Shown: positions 47,822-60,340, counted from the stretch's first letter. The stretch: 64,000 nt of DNA from Apostichopus japonicus (GCF_037975245.1 NC_092577.1:20644898-20708897); one strand, 5' to 3'. Numbers and translations: made by a program. The notes: generated by a model from the sequence alone, not told the origin.

Positions 47822-49081
47822 TCAAGCCTCTAACAGTATTCCCCTTTTCTTACGAGAGAGCAGAGTTCTTAACTCCTCGTCAACCTTGATCGAGTGGACC
47901 TCCCTGTCAGGAACAGGAGGTCCACTAGCGACCATCGTGTCCGGTTTAGCGGAAGCGGCTGCGGGTAGGGTGGAAGGGCCACTCGAGTCAATGAGATCAG
48001 TGGCCTGTTTTGTCTCATCAAACCAATCGGAGGACTCCTTAGCCACAACTAATAAGGCTGTAGTGCAGTCCTCCATTGGCGAGTCAGTATCTGGGCCACT
48101 TAATGTCTCTTGGGCCGGTTGACTCGGGGCCCGACTAGTATCACCGATAGCGGGCGTAGCTACCGGTGAACCAGTACAAGCGGCATCCTGCGCCGCGTGC
48201 CACTCCGCTAGTACCATCTCCGCCGTTTTGTCCTGCTCTGCCTCAGTGGGCAGGCTGGCAGTCTCGGTAAGTTCGATCAGGGGAGAGGTCGGACACGAAA
48301 GGGGGAACAAAGCCTCCATCGGGGCGCTAGTGTCGGACACTGGGGCGATGACAGGATCATCATGTGGTACGGTGTCAGAGGCCGGGACAGGGACCGCTGC
48401 AACCACGCCCGTAGCCACTCTCGCGGCGTATGAGCGGTCTGGGCATAAACGGGCGAGATGGCCCGTTTTCCAACACGAGTTGCAAACGATATCCCCTTTA
48501 CACTCGGCCAGGGTATGCCCAACCTGTAAACAGCGGCTACACCGCTTGTTCGGGCACAACCTGGCCTCGTGCCCTTCCAGCCCACACCTCCAACAAGTGC
48601 GAGGCTGGCCCGGGTATGCAATGTGGGCCCTGTGCCCATTAGCCCACAAGGTAGAGGAGATATCGGACTTGAGTTCGATTCTAACTCGTCTAGTCCCGGT
48701 CTTGACACCTTTACATTCAAGGAATTCCGGCTCCTCGTAGCCGGTCACTTTCCCAAAACGCCCCAGTGTCCGCACAACAACCTGTTCAGACATGTCCAGA
48801 GGGAGATGGAGGACTGTCACCCACACCGAACTGTCATACGGTGTGACCTTCAGTCCCCCAACTCCCTCCAACACATAGACGCCTCGGACGCGGGCAGCCT
48901 CCGAGGTAAACCGTACATGAAAAGAATTCATACCCCGGAGAGGTTTACGCTGAAGCGCGTCAACCTCTCCAGGGACCTTTAAACCAACAGAACGCAAAAC
49001 TGAAAAAACTTGTACGGGGACGACCTTAGCCTCCCCCGAAAAACTCAACAATACGATTTTGCTTTTACGGCTAGCCGCCAT
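47822..49081 (-). CDS. LINE ORF1-type nucleic-acid-binding protein with three CCHC zinc knuckles
   Basis: The start is taken at the ATG at 49081 (gtcATGG context), giving 419 residues; the frame stays open a little further upstream but without an ATG. Residues 50-140 look like an RRM-type fold (MNSFHVRFTS; SSVWVTVLHLPLDMSEQVVV; GTRRVRIEL). Three CX2CX4HX4C knuckles follow: C163/C166/H171/C176, C181/C184/H189/C194 and C200/C203/H208/C213. The remaining ~200 residues are acidic, Ser/Thr/Pro-rich and probably disordered. This is the architecture of ORF1 proteins of Tx1/I/CR1-like LINEs, which bind element RNA. No stop or frameshift is present, unlike most elements in the window. GC content is clearly higher than the surroundings. 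Confidence 0.8.
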   Translation of the reverse strand: MAASRKSKIVLLSFSGEAKVVPVQVFSVLRSVGLKVPGEVDALQRKPLRGMNSFHVRFTSEAARVRGVYVLEGVGGLKVTPYDSSVWVTVLHLPLDMSEQVVVRTLGRFGKVTGYEEPEFLECKGVKTGTRRVRIELKSDISSTLWANGHRAHIAYPGQPRTCWRCGLEGHEARLCPNKRCSRCLQVGHTLAECKGDIVCNSCWKTGHLARLCPDRSYAARVATGVVAAVPVPASDTVPHDDPVIAPVSDTSAPMEALFPLSCPTSPLIELTETASLPTEAEQDKTAEMVLAEWHAAQDAACTGSPVATPAIGDTSRAPSQPAQETLSGPDTDSPMEDCTTALLVVAKESSDWFDETKQATDLIDSSGPSTLPAAASAKPDTMVASGPPVPDREVHSIKVDEELRTLLSRKKRGILLEA

Positions 49082-49301
49082 GACAGCTAGGGGTGTGGCA
49101 AAGCCACGCACCTACAAAACAAACCAAAACGAAACAAACCAAAAACACACAAACTTCACTAAAACAAACTGTAAACTAATGAAGGGCCAACGTAAAAACA
49201 CAATAAATGTGTGGTCAACGAAAGGTGGAGAGCAGCCGAAAACACGTCCGCACTCCACGAGAACTGAACTGAACTCCTCTGTACTGTAGTGTGGTACTTC
49301 T

Positions 49302-51771
49302 TAAGCCAGTAGTGTATACCAACAGCTACAATGACACCAACAGCTACAATGACACGTACAGTAGGACTACTAGATAGTCCTCTGAGGTTGGTCATGACAT
49401 TTGCTTTCATTGAAATATTAAGTAAGAATATCCTGTACAGGCCTGGCAGAAGATCATTCAAACTAATGAGAGTTAATCAGCTGGCAAATAAAGAAAACAA
49501 CAATTGTAAGAGTGAGAGATATAATGTACCAAGTTACTGGTCCCAATATTATTGTGGAGGTGAGTATATATGTGTTTCCTCTCACAACTGTTTGACAGCA
49601 TTATGCAATACTTTTTGAGGGCGCTATTCACAATAGCCCTTCATCCAAATTAGTGTGTATTTAGAGTATTGTTTTTCCACACAAAAAGACACAATGAGAA
49701 AACATACAGAATTTTTGCCACCATGCATATTCATGAAGATGATCACTCAGAAGATGGAATAGGGTTCTATAGGTTATAAATTGTGGGACCAGGCAGTGGT
49801 CCCATAATTGCTATTGCTGCCCCACATTGCTATATGTGTTTTCAGTGTCTGGCTCCACAATTAATGTAACGGTGAGTACACACATACACACGTGTACATA
49901 CATGTATACACGTATACATACATATATACACGTATATTTTTATATATACACACATGCTTTCATTTGGGACTTGAAGTTAGTCAGCCCAGTTTAACTTTAA
50001 TAGTTGTTTTTTCCTTCCTTTCCTGGTTGTGCCCCTAAAAGAAATCAAACCAAATTGAAAGTATTAAACGATATGTAAATATTTGCGCACATAAAGGTAC
50101 GTGGAAGTTAACTGACTCAAAAGGGGAATTTCATTCTTTGTTACATGACTGATCGAAGTGAAAAGAACTTCGCAAATGCAGTTTTCTTGAATGTCATCTT
50201 GGCAGCTTATTTTTACCTTTTTATATTACTTGTAGGAAGATTAAATGTGACAGCTGCAGGGGTTCATTCGAGGAGCCTGAGAATGTAGCCCATCTATATA
50301 AATAGCCTCATTATTGCCTTGTAAACATTTTCAGCCACATGTTCAAACAGATAATTGTACTTACAATACTCCTCTTTCTTATGTCAATGTTGCTTTAATA
50401 GTTATGAAGATAGTCCAGGAGAAGCTTCAAAAGAAAAGATTTCAAGAAACAACATTGTTGATAATCCAACCTTACCCTCCTGCAACCTTAAGCAATGGAA
50501 CTTTCATAATAAAACTCAAATAGAAGATCTGCTACAAACTGAAACTCCTTCCCATATTTTGGTATTTAGCTATAACATCATTCATCATGTCAGCTTACAT
50601 GATCAATGCTATATTCACACTACAGTATACAGTTCCAAGCAAATACTCTTCGAAAGAGGCATTTAAAATGGCAAAGCACTTCAGAGGAATTAGCAAGTGG
50701 TTATCTAGCCATGTCTAAAGGTACTAACTAACAGTGACTGAACCATAAACATTTAAGGGATGCTAAAATACTAAGCATGTAAGCCATCTCAATTATTGCA
50801 GACGGACTACAACATACAGGTTTACTTGCCATTGTCTGTTCTATGGGCAAAACTCCAGGCAAGATGAAAAAGATTGACTGAATAATCAAGTACAACTGAC
50901 AGATTTTTTTTTTAAGTGCACCCCTCAAAATTTCCATGACCTCAGCCAGCTTTTGTTTTGCAACTGATGCTAGAAGAGGTAAGAATATAAAATATACAAT
51001 GAGATGAAACAAATGTACCAAGATATGCATATAATGATGGTAATGACCATCATATGAAATTTATCTCAAGATGCAAAGTAGATGGAAAATATACAAAATA
51101 TTAATAAAAAGACAAATTTATGGTGTGAAGACCATGTTATGCCCTAGCATTATGTTTTAACATGGTCTCCTCACCATGAAATATGTAAATGAAAGAAGGG
51201 CTGAACTCTTTAAGGTTCCATTGGTCAGTCAGCTTTGTAGCAGGCAATAACTGTAGCTACTGGTACAGTAGTTTTTGCAGCTCGTTTCGTCATCAGAGGT
51301 TTGTTATACTCGAAAGGCGATTGACTTGAATTCTTCGCTTCTACCGGTTAATGCAATTCAACAATGAACACCAGATTCGCACTCTTTTGTACGCGAAGTA
51401 AGGCAAAATTGTTTACAGTGCAGTATGTAAGGCGAATGATTGCAAATTTGTGCATGGTTATGCTGTGCCACCCGCTTCTAACAATGATGTGACCATGAAT
51501 TACACATTTTGTGGTAAAGGGTCTCTCGATACTTCGAAATTTACACATTCAAGTATTGCAACATAATGATTTGTTTCCATTGGAATACACACACATACAC
51601 TTTCCTTTCCCTGCTAGGGAATCTTTATTAAGAGTAGGACCTGAAGTGGTTCCTAAGAGGAAAACACTAAGATTGCTGTCTAGTTAAGTTGGAAACAGCT
51701 GTTGAAACTTCATAAGTAAAGAGGTTACATATTTTTTCCTTCAATTGAAGAAGGAAAGAGGGAAACGTTAC
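49302..51771. other. No gene supported; small repeats
   Basis: An 18-bp duplication 'accaacagctacaatgac' lies at 49319-49354. A TACACA/CATATA microsatellite lies at 49870-49950. One plus frame near 50400-50540 (YEDSPGEASKEKISRNNIVD...) looks mildly coding after a TTTAATAG acceptor, but it has no recognised domain. Confidence 0.35.
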
Positions 51772-51801
51772 CTGAAGTTCCGGGCTGGTCATCTTCTTGT
51801 A
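51772..51801 (-). other. Candidate 30-bp microexon
   Basis: On the minus strand 'tctatttttcacAG' is followed by 30 bp and then GTAACG. The piece is open in phase 0 (YKKMTSPELQ) and in one other frame (QEDDQPGTS). Length divisible by three and a strong acceptor suggest an internal exon of a minus-strand gene. Partner exons are uncertain. Confidence 0.3.
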
Positions 51802-52659
51802 CTGTGAAAAATAGAGACAATAAAGACATTTAAAATATGTATCTACTGTATGTATTGCCTAAGATCTACATTTCAAGATATTATAACATACAATGCAGGT
51901 CAGTACTAACAGATCATTGAATTAGTTTTGTAATATATGTTAGAAAATAAAATTAAAATGCAAAAGCAATACTATAAATGTATGGTTAATTAGTAGTAGC
52001 TACTAATAATTTTGGTTTCATATATATACACAATATACCTCGAGCATAGATTGCCACAATTGCATACAGTGAGCTTACTGCGTTCAATATGTGACATGTC
52101 ATAATGCGGATGGCAAATTTTCAGATCGTATCTCATACTGATGTATTGTTGCGTCATAATATATTGACATCATGATCCCCTTTGTCTGTACTGTAGCAGA
52201 TGCAGTAGTTAATTGGAAACTTTGTTTACAGCAATATTATTTACATTCACCGATTGATTTTGAGAAAAATTGGTTCTCTTGACTTCAGAAATTAATATAA
52301 GTGTGTACTCACCTACTTCAATTCTCAACTTTGAAAGATTGAAGTGAGATCCACCCACTGCTCCCAGTCACTATCAAAGTATTTTAGAAAGATCCGCTCT
52401 TGAAGTTCAATATCACTATAAAGCTGTTGTCACAAGTTCTTTAGAAATATTATGTTCTAGCCTTCCTCAAATACTGCGGTTTTTGAGATGAGAAAAACAC
52501 ACGGTTTACTATTTTACAGTATAATTAGGAAAACAATGAAACATAATCATCCTTTCCTTTCCGGTTGGATATCTTTTATCTTAGATTTTACTTTCGATAC
52601 ACTGGATATCAGTACAGAATCAATATCCGTAATTGACATTAATAAAACAAAACTCTTAC

Positions 52660-52799
52660 CATAACATGGCTTTTACAGTCCGGGGCCTTGTGTCCAGTGC
52701 AGCTGCTCCTCCTATAAATTTTACTTCTTTTATTTGATGAATCGACGTACTTTCTCCATTTTAACCACAAGCTATTTTTGACGCAGCTTTCTAGCCTGG
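52660..52799 (-). other. Candidate 140-bp exon
   Basis: On the minus strand 'cacctgcacttcAG' precedes and GTAAGAG follows. One frame is open: RLESCVKNSLWLKWRKYVD, then SSNKRSKIYRRSSCTGHKAP and DCKSHVM. The GHKAPDC part recalls a zinc knuckle but lacks the first cysteine spacing. It could be in the same transcript as the 51772-51801 piece. Confidence 0.3.
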
Positions 52800-55480
52800 C
52801 TGAAGTGCAGGTGTTGATGCATCAAGAGACTGATCTTCCCCAGCCGATAACTATTTTACACTTTGGTGTGACTAGGCTTACTAGGTACAGATGCCTTCCG
52901 GCCATGTTTTCCATAAATAACTCAGATTTCTAAACGATCGGTGTCCGACATTTTGTTAAACTCCGCTATATTATCATCAATCGCGAGTAGCAACTGTGCA
53001 ACTCGTCAATTTGCAGAAATTTATGCATTGACGAGATCCGTTATCTCGTTAACGTCAATTTTCTCAATTTTGTCACGTTACAATCTCGTGAACTCATCAA
53101 TTTGCAGATATTTGCCGTTTTGTCAAGTTGCAATGTCCCTTCTACGCTTCCGTAAAAAGCCATGATTTTTGAACATGTCCTAGTAGTCTACTGAAAATTC
53201 ATAGGTTAAGTCAAAATTACGTTGAAAAGGTCACCTAAGGTCGGGAAGCTTGTTCTGGTACTCAATTTAGAGGTACATGTAAATTTAGTAAATTGATAGC
53301 ACAACTTTGCCTGTAAGCCATTTTACTCGCAGAAAAATGGGACACCTTGTTTTCCTCCCCCCCCTTCAAAATCAATGTTGCCCTTAAGGTTGCCCCCCCC
53401 CCCGTTTACTTAGGCTGGTACCGCCTTTAAGATTGAGATCTATATATACATATATAAATATTTCATTCCAGAACAAATTAGGGAACACGTCCAAAATACG
53501 TACGTTAATTTGCGTGCTGCTGAGTTAGAACTCGTTCAAATGCATGCATAAATCCACCCTGGAACGATGTTGAACGCATCCGAACGGGCGGCTAAAAGGG
53601 TCCCCGTTCCGATGCGTTCGTTTGTTACGTCAAGAATTTAATCCGCTTAGTTACACAAAAGTGATGCATAACAAAGGAACATTATTTCCATTCGGAAGCG
53701 TTCGTTTGAATCCGCAACACTTTTGTTAAATAGTACAGCTTTTCTTTGGCAACTTTTTCTCCGTTCTGAGGCATCTGTTTGCGTTCGTTTGTATGCAGTA
53801 CCGTTCTGCAGCGTTTGGCTTCGTTCAAACGTGTTTAAATTCATAAGTTGAAGTTGGCTATAAAGTAGTTGAAAGAAAAATACCGTGTAGACAGCTCGTA
53901 TATTATTGAAAAAAATTGATCTCTACATGCCAGTTACAAGGGTTATTTCTGTGACCCAATTTAGCCGAGGGTGAGCGTAACTTGAAAATGAAAACCGTTC
54001 TACTTCCATGCATGCAACTGTTACACTAACTTCATTATTCGATCACTGAAACATGCTCGCAAATTCCCGCGATGGCAAGTCTTTCACCGGCAGGAATGAA
54101 AATGGCCCGGTAAAGCGTTAGAAACATAAAATCATCAAACTGATAACTTCAGCATGTATCGTGATCGTTCGTGGAACGACACTAGTGACATTATGACGGT
54201 TTCGTTTCGAAATTGACATAACAGCCTAACGTTACTATTTTTGTGCAGCCGTAATATCTGTAACGTTACAAGGAATTCCCCTTCTAGAACAAGTTTGGTT
54301 TGCAAGTAGGTATACTGCAAAAATATTTGCAAACAACTTGTTGCGGACTAGAATCCAATCAAATCAGCACAGTACATCTTGTGATTGTCTCTGTAAATAA
54401 ATTATACAAGCAAGCTTGCAGTTAGTGCTATGTATACTTCTGCGCAACAAGCTGCGTAAATTTTAGCCGTATATTTTAGCCCAATAATTTTGGGCGCGAA
54501 TTTTCTGTAGTTAAATTTTCTGTTATAAAAACTTATATGGTTGAAAGAGGGAGTTGGTTGAAGAGGTAAAACCCGCGCCAAAATCGTGGATGTTGGCCGT
54601 AGTCATGTCATTTTAACTACAGTAGCTATAGTCGAACCTGGCATTGGGGAGGGTTTTCAAACGAGCCGACGGCATTTCAACTGGCTTCTGGCCCAACAGA
54701 CTACCGCTAGGGTCAACTTCTGCTTCAGTTGCGGTAGTGATAAAAAAAAAAGGTTATGATCAGACAGAAATATTTCTTAAATCACCGATCTAATTTTATT
54801 GCAACTAGTATATGACCCCATATAACCTGTATTTTACCGTGTGTGTGGGGGGGGACCTAACTTATTGGGGGAACAATATTTTTTTCGGGTTATGTCACGG
54901 GCGATACTAGCCTCCGAATAAAGGTGAAAAGCGCCCCAAAAAATCGGCGTTGCGATTTTCTTTATTGCCCGCAAACAAGTTAGCGGTCGACCGTACGAAG
55001 GGATAGCATGGAAATAAAACGGAATTCATTGGGCACATGTCGGGGTTATTGAGTCATAGAAAGAGCACTGACAAGGGAACTGCGTGATGATGGTGCAATT
55101 TTGACAACAAGCTGTTCTTGGGATAGTGCCATTACTCTCCGCGACTACAATATTGTGAACTTACTTTTGCTTACTATTTCAATGGTTTTTTTTTCTTACA
55201 AGAGAAAGGGATGACATTATTGGCAGTTTTACAAAAGAGTGGAAAGATGATTGCGAAATAAAACTGGCAACTTTTCCTGGCCCTTGCTCGGAATGGCTGC
55301 CTGAACACAAAAACCATATCTAGCTATGGCCTACATGTATCATGAAAGCCTAAATTAATAGGATGAAAAATGAAGTATTCGAAAAAAAAATACGTTTGTG
55401 CGGGAAAGCTGCTTGACAAGCGGTTCGCTTCCATTATGTAATAACAGCGTAGGGCATTTGTGGAAGTCTACAAGTCCTTT
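52800..55480. other. No gene supported
   Basis: G/C homopolymer blocks (53366-53405) and a patch rich in GAACG/CGTTC pairs (53540-53830) suggest an old inverted-repeat element. The minus ORF over it (53647-53844) is a by-product. The rest is unassigned. Confidence 0.35.
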
Positions 55481-55489
55481 TCACCGCTT

Positions 55490-57170
55490 CTTCTTTTTGT
55501 TTTGTCCTTTCTTGGAGTGAATCAATCTTTTGTGTCTTTCCATGTCCGCTTTTGATCCAAATGAGTAAGCGCAAAACTTGCACCGTCCGAGTCCGAGATC
55601 ATTATACTTGGGCATTGCCATTTCAGGATCAAGATCAAAAGTGCCCCTTCCGTGATTCGGGTACTCCAAAGAAAGAAATGAAATGCCCATCATGTTTCTC
55701 ACAGACAATGGGGGAGGGGAAATTCGCCTGGGTCTTAAACAGTTGGTCACATTCTACACATTTGACAGGCTGCAAAAGTACAGTGCTCACAGTTTCTTTC
55801 TTGACATTTCCAAAAAGTTAGGCTAGCAAGTCGACGGTCCATGTGTTTCACTGTGAAGGCATAATCACTTCTATTTCATCTAGTAATTGTTTTTCAATAT
55901 TTCCTAATGGCCTGTCTTAATTGTTCACGGTCCGTGAACCCACTTCGGGGGGCATCGCATGCCATGTAGCTACAGTGGATCTCGTGTCCGTCGAATTGCT
56001 TCCCATGCAAATACTGGCACACTCGAGCCATTGCCTCGTTAAAAACAATTGCTTCTTTAGCTTTTCGTTCGGCTTCTGCCATTTTTCGTTGCTTACAGGG
56101 AGGCAGCAATTCACCCTGCAACTTTATCGGGAAGTGTTACCCCTGTTAAAAGGTTGGAAACAGGTGCCCATGCGTGCTCAATCGGGTTTAAGGCAGAATT
56201 TCCTGTGGAAAAAGATGTCAGTACTAAACCGTGTAGACCACGGTTTCTCCATAACCTTATACACGCTATTTGGGTAAGCGGTGACGTAATGTTCCAGTCC
56301 GGCCCCCATCAGCAATTAAAACGGCAAACAACTGACCGCACCGCACCTTACATCATCCTTCGGAAGTGGTTTTAAGTCATTAATATGTGTTTCTATTGTG
56401 GCCTTGGCAATAGGTTGTGCACGCAATACAATATGTAAAGGTCCTGTCACAGGGTACTCAACGTGATCCCTCCCGATCGAGTCTTCGTAATTTTTCCACT
56501 TTTGGTGTAAGTTTCATATATCCACTAGGAATAAGTAAGTATCATGGGTTGGGGAAATCATGGTCCTTGTAGTTGGGTTTATCCACGTCCGGATATATAC
56601 GATTTAACTGATACAGCGAGGGTACCTACTTTAAGTTTGTTCATGTTATCGCATACTCTGAGTAAACGACACATTCGGAGCGGAAGCACATTCCCCTCAA
56701 ATATTTCACTACTGCCCGGTGATAATGGTCATCACTATTTTCGTCTCTAAAGTCATTACGTTTTGAGGGAACTTTTGCGTCTATCAGTCCTTGGTAAGGT
56801 TGAGCTCCAGATCGACTGGCAATTGGTGCCTTCGTCCATCGCCGCACTGTACTTTTGCTGATACCGTTCTTCTTCAAAACTAGAACAGCGTTCATTAGTG
56901 GTTCGCTATTTGGCTTTAATGACACACCAAAACTCCTAAAGGAGCGTCGCGTCTGCGAACATCTGCTTGGAAGCCATTTTGCTTGATAAAATTAGCAGCG
57001 GCTCCAACTGCTTCTGGATAGGTGGAAGAAACAAGAGGACTTCCACGAAGGCGCTTGTTTTCCGAGTCTGCATTCGTTAAAAAGCCACGAGTAATCATGA
57101 TCACATGACAAGTGCTTGTCCTCAGTACCTTCATTTCCAACAAACATCCATTCCAAATCCATGGTAAATG
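55490..57170 (-). pseudogene. Decayed DDE transposase-like gene with C-terminal C2H2 finger
   Basis: Minus-strand pieces in different frames run in order. They are LRGSPLVSSTYPEAVGAAAN, LKKNGISKSTVRRWTKAPIA, HYHRAVVKYLRGMCF, DNMNKLKVGTLAVS, PNYKDHDFPNP, LIPSGYMKLTPKVEKLRRLD, GGPDWNITS, SALNPIEHAWAPVSNLLTGV, VCQYLHGKQFDGHEIHC and RCKFCAYSFGSKADMERHKR. An acidic residue in the DNMNK region, the D of GGPDW and the E of NPIEH would form a DDE triad; NPIEH resembles the Tc1/mariner/IS630 superfamily. The last segment is a CX2CX12HX4H zinc finger. At least four frame changes and stops show it is dead. I recall similar multicopy genes in sponges and corals. The exact family is unknown. Confidence 0.6.
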
Positions 57171-57324
57171 AAAATGAACACCAAATCTCTAGAAAGTTAC
57201 AACTTTCATAGGTGTGTATCAAAGTGTTCGTTTTTCTGTATCTGAAATTCAAGATAGAAATGAAGCTTACAAAACTTCTGTGCCGTTCTTTGCAATCATG
57301 CGTGTGTATATGTGTGTGTGTGCG

Positions 57325-57740
57325 TTTGTGATATCTCAAGAAGGGAAGCTTGGACAGTTCTCATATTTGGTACATAGGAGTACCTTATTGTTTTTGGTGT
57401 AGGTGAAAGGTCATTTAAGGTCACCAGGGGTGAAATAGTGAAAAGCTTGTAAACGTGATATCTCAACAAGCAAAGCTTGGACTTATCGCATATTTTGTAT
57501 GTAGAAGTACCACATTGAGTACACGAAGCCTATTGTTTTTGGTGTAGGTCAAAGGTCATTTTGGGTGACCAGGAGTCAAATAGTGAAATGCTTGTAAACA
57601 TATCTCAAGAAGCGAAGCTTGGATTGATTTCATATTTCATGTGTAGGTTGACCACATTAAGTACAAAAAGCCTGTCGTTTTTGGTGGATGTCGAAGGTCA
57701 TTTAGGGTCAGCAGGGGTCAACTTGTAAAAACCTTTTGAT
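57325..57740. repeat. ~130-bp tandem repeat, three copies
   Basis: 'gatatctcaagaaggga' with 'gcttggac', 'gtagaagtaccacatt' and 'gtaggtcaaaggtcatttt' repeat at about 57330, 57455 and 57600. It resembles the GGTCA-bearing repeats at 30760 and 62440. Confidence 0.8.
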
Positions 57741-57799
57741 AATATACGGTATCTCCCATCGTCCAGCCTATAAGTAGATGACATCGGCGATTCGCCTCA

Positions 57800-58995
57800 T
57801 AAGAGTACGAGAGCCTATTGACACTTGAAAATGATCTTACGGGCATCCGTAGTCTAACTGTCCACTGGCAAATTTATAGGAACCAATGTAAAGTTGTTAA
57901 TAAACTTCTAGTTCAAGAAAAACGGAACTGTTATAGCAACAAAATTGCGGAATGTGGCAGTGATCAAAGACGACTTTTCAGTCTAACCAAAGACTTAATG
58001 GGTGTATCAAATGATGCCATATTCCCGTCAAACACATGTGTTGAAAGTCTTGGTAATCAATTTGGTGATTTCTTTATAAACAAGGTAGCAGCTATTCGTG
58101 AGGAATATGATACTTGTGATGCCACGCCCACTGTAGACATAATAGCAGACGATAGTATTTTTGGTGGTTGTCCTGTAGAATCTTTCTCTCCTGCCACCGA
58201 AGAAGAGGTACTGCAACTTGGATCCTATACCTACCTGGCTATTGAAGCAATGTGTCGATGCACTCCTGCCAATTATAACCGCCATCATAAACCAATCAGT
58301 CATTGAATCAAAGGTGCCGTCCTGTTTTCAAATTTACCTTTTATATCCAAACTTTTACAAAAAGTTGTTGCAATACGCCTTCAACATCACTTAAATGCTA
58401 ATGCTTTGCATGATAATCTCCAACCTGCATATCGCCAGTACCATTCAACTGAGTCAGCTCTACTAAGAGTACATAACGATATTGCTGCAGCTCTTGACAA
58501 GAGGTCCCAAACAATAATGGTCATGTTGGACCTATCGGCAGCTTTCGATCTTATTGATCATGAGATCTTATTTAATCGTCCCTAACACACTTTTGGAATT
58601 GCGTCAAACTCATTAAAATGGTTTAAGTCCTATTTTAGGGACAGAATGCAATGTATACAAATTGATAATGTTATATCTGAAGAGAAACAGCTAAGGTTTG
58701 GGGTGCCACAAGGATCTGTACTTGGTCCTTTCATATATTGTATGTTTACCCGTCCAGTTGGAGAAATAATTCAGCGCCATAACATCAACCATCACTGTTA
58801 TGCTGATGATACGCAATTATATTTGAAATTTGGTGCCCTTGAGTCCTGGAATGATGTATCTCTAAAGCTCCAAGCATGCCTTTCAGATATAGTCAGGTGG
58901 ATGCGGGTTAATTGTTTGAAAGTTAATCAGGAAAAAAAAACTTTCATTGTATTTTCACCAAAATTTCAGGGTAATGCTATTCAAGACTTGTATAT
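57800..58995 (+). pseudogene. 5'-truncated LINE fragment, reverse transcriptase region
   Basis: Text begins inside the inter-domain region (HWQIYRNQCKVVNKLLVQEK) and runs through LQPAYRQYHSTESALLRVHN, MVMLDLSAAFDLIDHEILF, FGVPQGSVLGPFIYCMF and the catalytic YADDTQLYL to VRWMRVNCLKVNQEKK. It then ends without the C-terminal region. A stop follows KPISH at 58304-58306 and a frame change lies nearby; another stop follows FNRP near 58583. The sequence differs from the LINE at 24.2 kb, so it is a second, CR1/L2-like lineage. Confidence 0.85.
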
Positions 58996-59419
58996 AAATA
59001 TGGAACCTAACACCATATGTTAAGTTCCTAAAGTAAAGAATCACAATCTTACCATGGATAATCAAGTTGACTGTTATGGTTTTTCCCACAAATTTTCCCC
59101 ATGAAATTGGTATGGTAAGAAAAATCACAAACAGTGAATCATTCACCAGAATAACATATTTTTCCTTGACCCCCTGGAAACAGGCTGGTGCCACTGGATT
59201 GGACATGTTTCAATCACACAATCATCTTGCCATTAGTAAAGCTACGGTAACTTGAACGGACCACTTCAGAACAGCTGAATGAAATGAACGTTGACTGTCA
59301 AGAACATACTTCCCGAATAACCACACAGGTTGTATTCAGTCATTTCAGGCCACATATGAGTGGTTACACTGTATCTGGGGTGTTTCCGGGAGTCTTGGGG
59401 TGTGAGCTATAATATAATG

Positions 59420-60340
59420 TGAGACAGTGGTTGGAGATGGACAGGGGTACCCCGCCAGTGGAAATTACTGAAAATGACTCTCCTTAAATCTGGAGTCCTA
59501 CCTATCATTCTCCAGTAGTTTGCAATTGGTTACACCCTTAGTTCACCTAGGTTAATAAGGGGGGGGGGGACTCTGGCAGTGGTGGCCCCACCAATATAAA
59601 TTACTGGAAATGCCCATCCCTTACATATGAAGTGATACCTATCATTTTCCAGTAGTTTTCAATTGGTTACACCCTTAGTTCACCTAGGATAATAAGGGGG
59701 GGGGGGAAGGACTCTGGCAGTGGTGGCCCCACCAATATAAATTACTGGAAATGCCCATCCCTTACATATGAAGTGATACCTATCATTTTCCAGTAGGTTT
59801 CAACTGGTTACATCATAAGCTGACCTATGTCAATGAGTATGTGGGCATATTGTGGGTCTACTAGCAGGGGTACCCCCACCAATATAAATTACTGGAGATG
59901 CCCATCCCTTACATATGAAGTGATACCTATCATTTTCCAGTAGGTTTCAACTGGTTACATCATGAGCTGACCTATGTCAATGAGTATGTGGGCATATTGT
60001 GGGTCTACTAGCATGGGTACCCCCACCAATATAAATTACTGGAAATGCCCATCCCTTACATATAATTTTTCAACTACTTCATGAGGTGACCTAGGTCAAT
60101 GGGTGAGGGGCATTTTGGGAGTCTACTGGCAGGGGTACCCCACCAATAATAATTATTGGCAATGCCCATCCCTTGCATCTGAAGTCCTAACCATCATTTT
60201 CCAGTAGGTTTCAAGTGGTTACCTCATGAGCTGATCTAGATCAGCCGTGAGGGGTCAATTATTGATGACTGACAGGGGTACCCCACCACCAATAATTACT
60301 GGCGATGGCCATTTGTTGCTCTTGGGGCCATACCTGACGC
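59420..60340. repeat. Tandem array, ~145-bp unit, seven copies
   Basis: 'accaatataaattactgg', 'aatgcccatcccttacat', 'gaagtgatacctatcat', 'tttccagtaggtttcaa' and 'ggttacatcatgagctgacc' repeat. The ATTACTGG phrase starts near 59463, 59600, 59740, 59886, 60032, 60150 (as ATTATTGG) and 60293. Spacings are about 137-147 bp, except one 118-bp deletion copy. Confidence 0.95.

Larger units (their letters stand above)
47421..49280 (-). mobile_element. LINE-ORF1-only retroelement with 21-bp target duplication
   Basis: An exact 21-bp direct repeat (GTACTGTAGT...GGTACTTCT) flanks the insert at 47400-47420 and 49281-49301. Long target duplications of this kind mark endonuclease-primed non-LTR insertion. 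Inside, on the minus strand, are a ~200-bp leader, one intact zinc-knuckle ORF and a ~400-bp 3' region with a tandem repeat. There is no endonuclease or reverse transcriptase, and the element is complete between its duplications. It must therefore have been moved by an enzyme supplied in trans, like mammalian HAL1 half-LINEs. No poly(A) tail is seen; the 3' end is GTAAAAAGCAC. Confidence 0.85.

Noticed and set aside
48228-48982. Plus-strand ORFs of 137-170 codons opposite the zinc-knuckle gene
   Set aside because: They are antisense shadows of a GC-richer coding region. The minus frame carries the CCHC motifs.
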